The position numbers and the translations under genes were made by a program. DNA of 37,112 bases from positions 1 to 37,112 of the forward strand of contig JBKOUY010000123.1 of assembly GCA_046723645.1 (NCBI GenBank). Direction: 5' to 3'. This document shows, one piece after another, positions 1 to 5,974 of this stretch (position 1 is the stretch's first letter; each line of letters begins with the position of its first letter). Under the pieces are notes generated by a model, which saw only the letters and a list, made by a program, of their open reading frames with translations, was not told the origin of the DNA and ran no database searches. This DNA is from DASQUK01 sp046723645. GTDB taxonomy: Bacteria; Actinomycetota; Acidimicrobiia; Acidimicrobiales; VFJN01.

Positions 1-43
1 GCTGGTAGCCGCCCCGAGCGGCGACACTGCGCTCCAGCGCGCC

Positions 44-86
44 CGCCGGAGCCCCCGGGCGGACGCGCCGGAGCCCCCCGGGCGGA
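44..86. repeat. GC-rich imperfect tandem repeat
   Basis: A 20-nt unit at 44-63 (CGCCGGAGCCCCCGGGCGGA) recurs at 66-86 with one extra C in the C-run and two bases between the copies. It lies downstream of the minus-strand permease. I see no gene in positions 1-196; besides this repeat the stretch holds two hairpins. Confidence 0.7.
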
Positions 87-96
87 GGGGCTCCGG
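68..96 (-). terminator. Possible terminator hairpin (distal)
   Basis: Ten-bp perfect arms CCGGAGCCCC (68-77) and GGGGCTCCGG (87-96) flank a 9-nt loop. It sits about 100 nt past the stop of the minus-strand permease, behind a second hairpin. There is no T-run, so the terminator role is inferred from position only. Confidence 0.4.
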
Positions 97-98
97 GG

Positions 99-125
99 CC
101 CGGTGGTGGGTTGGGAACCACCGGG
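99..125 (-). terminator. Possible terminator hairpin (proximal)
   Basis: Perfect 9-bp arms CCCGGTGGT (99-107) and ACCACCGGG (117-125) with a 9-nt loop, about 70 nt downstream of the permease stop on the minus strand. It lacks a T-tract, as many high-GC actinobacterial terminators do. Confidence 0.45.
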
Positions 126-196
126 CGATCTCCGGCCCGACCCCCACCCGCCGCCCCGTGGCGGCCTCGGTCGTGCCGACCGACTCGTGCTGTTGG

Positions 197-2743
197 CTAG
201 TCCGTTGCGATCGCCTCGAGGACGTCGAGCTTGGCCGCCCGGCGTGCGGGGCGGACCGCCGCGACCACCCCGACGATGGCGCCGAGCGCCACCACCACGC
301 CGAGCTGACCCGTCGGGACCGCGAACGCCCCGAGCCCTTCGGCGGCCTCAATCGTCTTGACCATCGCCCACCCCAGGAAGGTGCCCAGGCCGAGTCCACC
401 GAGGGTGCCGAACAGGGCCACCACCAGCGCCTCGCCGCGCACCATCCGGCGTAGCTGCCGGCGGCTCTGGCCCACGGCCCGGAGCAGTCCCAGCTCGCGG
501 GTGCGCTCGTGGATCGACAGCGACAGGGTGTTGGCGATGCCCATGAGGGCGATCACGATGGCCATGACCAGGAGCACGTAGATGATGGTCAGCATCTGGT
601 CGATCTCGCCCGCCACCGAGTCGACGTACTCCTGGCGGTCCTGGACGTCGGGCGCCCCGAACCGGTCGGCCACCGGCTGGATGGCGGCCTCGCCCTGGGC
701 GGTCGACACGCCGTCGGCCAGGTCGACGAGCAGCACGACGTCGCTCGCCCGGGTCGCCGCGTGCGGCTGGTACGCCGCCTTGGGCAGGACCACGCTGTCT
801 ACTAGCTCGTCGTTCTGGAAGATCGCGCCCACCTTCAGCCGCTCGGTGGCGCCGTCCGCATACGACACGGGCACCGCGTCGCCCAGCGCGAGGCCGTGGT
901 CCGTGGCGTAGTCGGCGAACAGGGCCACGTCTCCGGGCCCGAGCCCGTCGATGGAGCCCTGCGACACGTCCAGGTCGAGGACCCGCCCGAACGACGCCGG
1001 ATCGATGACCGACGCCACCGTGTCGCCGCCGTCGACCACCATCGGGGCGTCCCCCAGGCCGGTGGCCACGTCGACCTCGGGGAGGTCGCGGACGGCGGGC
1101 TCCAGCTCGGGGGTGAGCCCGGCGCCGCTGAAGTCGGTCTGGGCGATCACGAGGTCGCCGGCGAACTGCTGGTCCACCACGTCATCGATCGACTGCTTGA
1201 CCGACGCCGCCACCACCGTGAACAGCGTGACCACGGCGACGCCGACCATCAGCGCCGATGCCGTGCCTGCGGTGCGCCGGGGGTTGCGCATCGCATTGCG
1301 CCGGGCCAGCGTGCCGCTCATGCCGCGCCGCAGCGTCAACGGCCCACCGAGCATGCCCGCGACCGGGCGGGCCACCACGGGTCCGAGGAGCACGAAGCCG
1401 ACCACCACCAGCAGCGCACCCAACCCGGTCATGGCCAGCGAGCCGTCGCCTCCCGTGCCGCCGACCGTGGCGGCGATGCCGACCGCGGCGACGAGCGCGC
1501 CCACGAGGCCACGCACCCACGAGGCACCCGACCGGTCGACCGCCACGTCACGGAGGGCGGCCAGGGGCGCCACCCTCGACGCCTTGAGGGCTGGCCCGAC
1601 GCTGGCGACCAGCGTGGCCACCACGCCGACGACGGCCGCGGCGACGAGGGCGGTGGTCTCCACCACCAGGGCCGCGCCCGCGACCGCGAACCCGGCCGAC
1701 TCGCTGAGCGCACTCAGGCCTGCGGCGAGGCCCACGCCGGCCGCAACGCCGATGGCCGACGCCACCACGCCGACCACCAATGCCTCGACGACCGTGGAGG
1801 CCAGGACCTGCCGGCGCGACGCTCCCAGGGCCCGCAGCAGGGCCGACTCCCGGGTGCGCTGGGCCACCAGGATCGAGAACGTGTTGTAGATGCTGAACGT
1901 GGCCACCACCAGGGCGATTCCCGCGAACACCAGCAGGAATGCCTTGAAGAACCCGAGGAAGTCGCTCTCGAGGTTGGCCTGCTGTTCGTCGATGAGCGCC
2001 GCGCCGGTGATCGCCTCGGACCCGTCGGGCAGGGCTGGCTGCAGCCGATCCACCAGCTGCTCCTGCCTCACGCCGTCGTCGGCGACGACGAGCACGTCGG
2101 AGATCTGGTGCGGGTCCGGCAGCAGAACCTGCTGGGCGAACTCGGTGGTGAACGCCGCGTAGGTCATCGGGCCGGCGCTGTCGGCACCCGCATCGCCGAA
2201 CGTGGCGATCCCGACGACCGTCGCCTCGACGGCCTCGGGCGTGCGGATCGTGGTGGTGTCCCCGACCTCCAGATCACCCTTGTCGGCCGACGCCCTGTCG
2301 ATGACCACCTCGCCCGGCCCCGCGGGGGCGCGACCGTCGGCGATCTGCCAGGGGTTGATGCTGGGATCCGCGATCCAGTTCCCGGCCTGCGTGGGAGGAC
2401 CGTTGCCGCCGATCGGATCGCCGTCGGACCCGACGATCTGGCCGATCCCGTAGATCTCGGGAACGGCCGCGGCGACGCCGTCGACCGCGGCGACGTCGTC
2501 GACGACCGAAGCGTCGAGGAGGCCCCTCTCGCTGACGTCGTCGTCGCCGACCTCGGTGGCACTGCGCACGACCGCGTCGGTGCCGGCGTTGGCCTCGCTG
2601 AACATGTCGCCGAAGCCGGTTTCCATCGTGTCGCCGAGGACGAGGGTGCCCGACAGGAACGCCACGCCCAGCACCACGGCCGAGCTGGTGGCGAGGAGGC
2701 GCCGCTTGTGGGCACCGATGCTCTTGATCGTCGTCCGCCACAT
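197..2743 (-). CDS. ABC transporter permease, FtsX/MacB type (cassette 1)
   Basis: 848-aa membrane protein that should pair with the ATPase encoded just upstream. Known family layout, matched here: an N-terminal membrane helix (about residues 16-38), a large periplasmic MacB-like domain, an FtsX helix bundle starting near the segment FAGIALVVATFSIYNTFS, a middle helix block, a second extracytoplasmic domain, and a C-terminal FtsX bundle with ERTRELGLLRAVG. The start ATG (MWRTTIK) lies 4 nt after the ATPase stop and is preceded by GGGAG inside the ATPase gene; an upstream in-frame extension would run through the ATPase and is not real. MacB-type exporters move lipids, peptides or drugs, or act mechanically on envelope proteins; the substrate cannot be read here. 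It is a clear full-length paralogue of the permease at 14205-16748. Confidence 0.93.
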   Translation of the reverse strand: MWRTTIKSIGAHKRRLLATSSAVVLGVAFLSGTLVLGDTMETGFGDMFSEANAGTDAVVRSATEVGDDDVSERGLLDASVVDDVAAVDGVAAAVPEIYGIGQIVGSDGDPIGGNGPPTQAGNWIADPSINPWQIADGRAPAGPGEVVIDRASADKGDLEVGDTTTIRTPEAVEATVVGIATFGDAGADSAGPMTYAAFTTEFAQQVLLPDPHQISDVLVVADDGVRQEQLVDRLQPALPDGSEAITGAALIDEQQANLESDFLGFFKAFLLVFAGIALVVATFSIYNTFSILVAQRTRESALLRALGASRRQVLASTVVEALVVGVVASAIGVAAGVGLAAGLSALSESAGFAVAGAALVVETTALVAAAVVGVVATLVASVGPALKASRVAPLAALRDVAVDRSGASWVRGLVGALVAAVGIAATVGGTGGDGSLAMTGLGALLVVVGFVLLGPVVARPVAGMLGGPLTLRRGMSGTLARRNAMRNPRRTAGTASALMVGVAVVTLFTVVAASVKQSIDDVVDQQFAGDLVIAQTDFSGAGLTPELEPAVRDLPEVDVATGLGDAPMVVDGGDTVASVIDPASFGRVLDLDVSQGSIDGLGPGDVALFADYATDHGLALGDAVPVSYADGATERLKVGAIFQNDELVDSVVLPKAAYQPHAATRASDVVLLVDLADGVSTAQGEAAIQPVADRFGAPDVQDRQEYVDSVAGEIDQMLTIIYVLLVMAIVIALMGIANTLSLSIHERTRELGLLRAVGQSRRQLRRMVRGEALVVALFGTLGGLGLGTFLGWAMVKTIEAAEGLGAFAVPTGQLGVVVALGAIVGVVAAVRPARRAAKLDVLEAIATD

Positions 2744-2747
2744 GGGC

Positions 2748-3527
2748 TCAGCTCCCGAACCGCTTGAGCCGCTCGAGCACTCGCTCGGCGGTGGGGGCGG
2801 CCATCCGGTCGACGACGTGGCCGTCGGCCAGGAACACGACGGCGTCGGCGTGGGCCGCCGCCACCGGGTCGTGGGTGACCATGACGATGGTCTGGCCGAG
2901 CTCGTCCACCGCCCGGCGCATGAACGCCAGGATCTCGCCACCGCTGCGCGAGTCGAGGTTGCCCGTGGGCTCGTCGGCGAAGACCACCGACGGCCGGCTG
3001 GCGAGCGCCCGGGCGACCGCGACCCGCTGCTGCTGGCCGCCGGACAGCTCCGCGGGCCGGTGCTTCAGCCGGTCGCCCAGGCCGACCGTCTCGACGATGC
3101 TGCGCACCCAGCGCTTGTCAACCCGCCGGCCGGCCAGGTCGAGCGGCAGGGTGATGTTCTCGCCGGCACTCAGCATCGGCAGGAGGTTGAAGGCCTGGAA
3201 CACGAAGCCGACGTGGTCGCGCCGCAGCCGCGTCAGCTGCTTCTCGGACAGCCGGCCGAGGTCGACCTCGCCGATGAACGACCGCCCGGAGGTGAGCGTG
3301 TCGAGGCCCGCCAGGCAGTGCATGAGGGTCGACTTGCCCGACCCCGAGGGTCCCATGATGGCCGTGAAGCGCCCGGCCGGCAGTGCCAGGCTCACACCGT
3401 CGAGGGCGCGCACCGCAGTGGCACCCTTGCCGTACACCTTCACCGCCGCTTCGGCACGGACCGCGATGGGAGCGGGGGACGCGCCCAACCCGGCCGTCGT
3501 CGTGGTCATCACGTCGCTGGAAGTCAT
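2748..3527 (-). CDS. ABC transporter ATP-binding protein (cassette 1)
   Basis: 259-aa ATPase of the MacB/LolD family. Visible motifs: Walker A GPSGSGKST, Q-loop in FVFQAFNLLP, signature LSGGQQQR, Walker B VVFADEPTGNLDS and the switch His in VMVTHDP. It should energise the permease whose gene starts 4 nt downstream. I chose the ATG giving MTSSDVM because TACCGT sits 7 nt before it, the spacing of a leaderless promoter; ATG 3509, six codons in, is the alternative. The promoter carries a dyad and a second element shared with the HK1 operon (see 3535-3604). The protein is closely similar to the ATPase at 13433-14203, so the two cassettes arose by duplication. Confidence 0.95.
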   Translation of the reverse strand: MTSSDVMTTTTAGLGASPAPIAVRAEAAVKVYGKGATAVRALDGVSLALPAGRFTAIMGPSGSGKSTLMHCLAGLDTLTSGRSFIGEVDLGRLSEKQLTRLRRDHVGFVFQAFNLLPMLSAGENITLPLDLAGRRVDKRWVRSIVETVGLGDRLKHRPAELSGGQQQRVAVARALASRPSVVFADEPTGNLDSRSGGEILAFMRRAVDELGQTIVMVTHDPVAAAHADAVVFLADGHVVDRMAAPTAERVLERLKRFGS

Positions 3528-3534
3528 GTTTCCG

Positions 3535-3604
3535 ACGGTACGGATGGGCCTCCCGAGCGTGAATGGAGCGCCCCGGCGTCTTGCGGGTGGGGGTAGCCCC
3601 ACCC
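3535..3604 (-). promoter_or_regulatory. Leaderless promoter with upstream dyad operator (cassette 1)
   Basis: On the minus strand the -10 box TACCGT (3540-3535) ends 7 nt before the ATPase ATG. Upstream is a dyad with arms GGGTGGGG (3585-3592) and CCCCACCC (3597-3604) around GTAG. A second block ATGGAGC (plus-strand reading, 3563-3569) lies between. The 11-mer TGCGGGTGGGG (3582-3592), CCCCACC and ATGGAGC all recur at the same distances from the -10 in the HK1 promoter (11058-11126), offset exactly 7523 bp. I infer a response-regulator operator; which regulator binds is not shown. Confidence 0.7.
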
Positions 3605-3666
3605 CGGCCCTGCCGTGTACTTGGCCTGTGCCGTTCGGTGGCACGGGTACGTCACGCCCTACCGGC

Positions 3667-4920
3667 ATGGGCGAGAACATCGAGAGCATCGACACGCTCG
3701 TGATCGGGGCGGGCCAGGCCGGCCTGTCGACGAGCTATTGGCTCACGCAGTCGGGCGTCGAGCACGTGGTCGTGGACCGCCGGGACCAGCTCGGCGGTGC
3801 GTGGCTGGACCGCTGGGACAGCTTCTGCCTCGTGGCGCCGAACTTCACGCTCCTGCTGCCCGGCATGCCGTACGACGGGCCCGACCCCGACGGGTTCATG
3901 CCCCGCGACGAGGTGGTGGACCACATCCGACGCTACGCCCGGACCGTCGACGCCCCGGTGCGTCTCGGCACCGGCGTGAGCCGCCTGTCGGCCTCCAACG
4001 GCCACCTCGACGCGCAGACCGACGCCGGCACCTTCCGGGCCCGCAACGTCGTTCTGGCGACCGGGCCCTACCCGCGGCCCAAAATGCCCACCGCATCACA
4101 GGGGCTGGCCGGGTCCATCCAGCAACTGCACTCGCACGACTACCGCAGGCCGGAGCAGCTCGCCGACGGGGCGGTGCTGGTCGTGGGCTCCGGCCAGTCC
4201 GGCGTGCAGATCGCGGAGGAGCTGCACGAGGCGGGCCGGGAGGTGCACATCGCAGTGTCCATGTGTGCCCGGGCGCCGCGCCGCTACCGGGGCCGCGACG
4301 TCGCGTGGTGGCTGGTCCAGCTCTTCCAGCATGGTGCCACCCACGGGATCTCCGTGCCGACCGTGGACGACCTGCCGTCGCCCGCGGCGCGGTTCGCGTG
4401 CCAGCCACAGGTGTCGGGCAAGGACGGGGGCCACGACATCGACCTGCGCGAGTTCGCCCGGCGGGGCATCCGGCTGTACGGACGGCTCGAATCGGCCGAC
4501 GGCACCATCGTCCGGTTCAGCGACGACCTCGGCGAGCGGCTGGCGTTCGCCGACGGATGGTTCGACGAGCGCTTCCGGCCGATGTTCGACGCCTACGACG
4601 CCGCCGCCGGCATCGGTGCGCCGCCCGACGACCGGCCCCCAGCCGGCGGCGCCACGCCGGCCACGTCGACCAAGCTCGACCTCGAGGCGGCCGGCATCGG
4701 CGCGGTGCTGTGGGCAACCGGCTACCGCCTCGACTTCGGGTGGATCGACCTGCCGGTCCTGGACGAGTGGGGCTATCCCCGGCACACGCGTGGCGTCACC
4801 ACCCACCCCGGGTTGTACGCGGTCGGCCTGCCCTGGCTGCACTCCCAGCCGTCGGCGGTGTTCGCCGGTGTGGGCGCGGATGCCGCCCACATCGTCGAGC
4901 ACATCGCGAGCAGGCGATGA
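3667..4920 (+). CDS. FAD/NADPH-dependent monooxygenase-like flavoprotein (CzcO-type)
   Basis: 417-aa oxidoreductase. Two Rossmann dinucleotide motifs are visible: IGAGQAGLSTSYWL near the N-terminus for FAD and VVGSGQSGVQIAEEL near residue 180 for NAD(P)H. Between them is the family hallmark HSHDYRRPEQL, and an ATGYR segment lies before a C-terminal GLYAVGL stretch, all typical of flavin-containing monooxygenase/CzcO-like proteins. The family oxygenates or oxidises small molecules; the substrate is unknown. ATG 3667 is chosen because homologues begin a few residues before the FAD motif. The reading frame stays open upstream into the divergent promoter region, but that part reads as antisense to the ATPase. 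Its stop overlaps the start of the methyltransferase, so the two are translationally coupled. Confidence 0.87.
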   Translation: MGENIESIDTLVIGAGQAGLSTSYWLTQSGVEHVVVDRRDQLGGAWLDRWDSFCLVAPNFTLLLPGMPYDGPDPDGFMPRDEVVDHIRRYARTVDAPVRLGTGVSRLSASNGHLDAQTDAGTFRARNVVLATGPYPRPKMPTASQGLAGSIQQLHSHDYRRPEQLADGAVLVVGSGQSGVQIAEELHEAGREVHIAVSMCARAPRRYRGRDVAWWLVQLFQHGATHGISVPTVDDLPSPAARFACQPQVSGKDGGHDIDLREFARRGIRLYGRLESADGTIVRFSDDLGERLAFADGWFDERFRPMFDAYDAAAGIGAPPDDRPPAGGATPATSTKLDLEAAGIGAVLWATGYRLDFGWIDLPVLDEWGYPRHTRGVTTHPGLYAVGLPWLHSQPSAVFAGVGADAAHIVEHIASRR

Positions 4921-5738
4921 TGACCGCCGGCGACCTGGGGCACGGCTGGCAGCTCACCGGGACCAGCGCCGACGCCTACGACGAGCTGCTGGTGCCGACG
5001 ATCTTCGAGCCGTGGGCGCAGAGCCTGGTCGACCTGGCCGACGCGCGCCCCGGCGACCGCGTGCTCGACGTGGCGTGCGGCACCGGTGCGGTGGCGCGGG
5101 CGGCGGCCCCGCGGGTGGGCCCCGATGGCACGGTCACGGGCGTCGACGTCAACGCCGGCATGCTCGCCACCGCGCGGGGCACCAACGGAACCGTCGACTG
5201 GCGCCAGGCCGACGCCGTCGCGCTGCCGTTCCCGGACGGCACGTTCGACATCGTGCTCTGCCAGCAGGGCCTCCAGTTCATGGCCGACCGTCAGGCCGCG
5301 ACCCGAGAGCTCCGCCGCGTCCTGGCCCGGCCCGGGCGCCTGGCGCTCAGCGCCTGGCGCGCCATCGACCACAGCCCCGGCTACGCCGCGTTCGCCGACG
5401 CGCTGGCATGGCACGCCGGCGCTGGGGGGATCATGCGGGCGCCCTTCGCCTTCGGCGGCCAGGACTCGCTGCGGCGCGTGCTGCTCGGCGCCGGCTTCGA
5501 CGGCGTGCGGATCGTGATCGACGTCAAGGTGTGCCGCTTTCCCTCCGTGGCCGAGTTCCTGCGCTACGAGGTGCTCGCCTCGCCCCTGGCGGAGCCCGTC
5601 GGCCGGCTCGACTCCCGGGCCCGCGACGCCCTGGTCGCCGACCTGGAGGACGTGCTCGGCCCGTACGTCGATGACGACGGCTTGGCACTACCCATCGAGT
5701 CGAACGTGGCCTTGGCCACGACCGACGCCCAAGGCTGA
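4917..5738 (+). CDS. Class I SAM-dependent methyltransferase
   Basis: 273-aa protein with a Methyltransf_11/UbiE-type core: motif I VLDVACGTG at residues 49-57, an acidic residue ending the next strand in VTGVDVN, and the FDIVLCQQGLQF segment where these enzymes commonly have an xxQGLQF post-motif. It would transfer a methyl group from SAM to a small-molecule acceptor that cannot be named. Translation can start at either of two adjacent ATGs (4917 or 4920); the first overlaps the monooxygenase stop in ATGATGA, so the pair is one operon and may modify the same metabolite. Confidence 0.87.
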   Translation: MMTAGDLGHGWQLTGTSADAYDELLVPTIFEPWAQSLVDLADARPGDRVLDVACGTGAVARAAAPRVGPDGTVTGVDVNAGMLATARGTNGTVDWRQADAVALPFPDGTFDIVLCQQGLQFMADRQAATRELRRVLARPGRLALSAWRAIDHSPGYAAFADALAWHAGAGGIMRAPFAFGGQDSLRRVLLGAGFDGVRIVIDVKVCRFPSVAEFLRYEVLASPLAEPVGRLDSRARDALVADLEDVLGPYVDDDGLALPIESNVALATTDAQG

Positions 5739-5745
5739 GCCCAGC

Positions 5746-5878
5746 GACGTTCAGGACCAGAACTCGTCGACCTGATGGGGGTCCGAGAGGAACACGGTCC
5801 CCTCGGCCAGCTTGCCGTCGACGAAGCGGAAGGCGTAGCAGTTCTCCGTGTCGCAGGACCGTCTCGACGTTCAGGACC
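5746..5878. repeat. 14-bp direct repeat flanking a gene remnant
   Basis: CGACGTTCAGGACC occurs at 5746-5759 and again at 5865-5878, 119 bp apart, around the SnoaL-like remnant. On the minus strand each copy carries the TGA that closes the remnant frame, so one copy supplies the stop after the fragment and the other the stop before it. The repeats look like scars of a recombination or deletion event. Confidence 0.75.
5752..5870 (-). pseudogene. Remnant of a SnoaL-like/NTF2-fold protein (C-terminus only)
   Basis: On the minus strand a 39-codon open frame bounded by two TGA codons encodes a tail with ENCYAFRFVDGKL, EGTVFLSD and a terminal VDEFWS. This is the look of the last strands and C-terminus of SnoaL-like/NTF2 proteins, which often end in a D-x-F-W motif after an aromatic strand with DGK. 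There is no start codon or N-terminal two-thirds nearby, so it is a decayed fragment. The family call rests on the C-terminal pattern alone and is moderate in strength. Confidence 0.6.
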
Positions 5879-5961
5879 GACGCCCGGCGGGCATGGTGGC
5901 GTCTATGTGCCTTCGTCCGACCGTCTGCCGCGTTGCCCTCGATCCGTGCGCTCCGCTGCCC

Positions 5962-5967
5962 TAGCCT
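5962..5967 (+). promoter_or_regulatory. -10 box of leaderless promoter (M23-GH19 gene)
   Basis: TAGCCT lies 7 nt before GTG 5975, matching the TAnnnT to start spacing seen at 3527, 11051 and 11227. No Shine-Dalgarno sequence is present between them, which supports a leaderless mRNA and fixes the start of the secreted hydrolase. Confidence 0.55.
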
Positions 5968-5974
5968 GCCTGCC

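Noticed and set aside
896..2767. 623-codon plus-strand frame opposite the permease
   Set aside because: Arg/His/Gly/Asp-rich mirror of the permease codons with no motif; the minus-strand permease is unambiguous.
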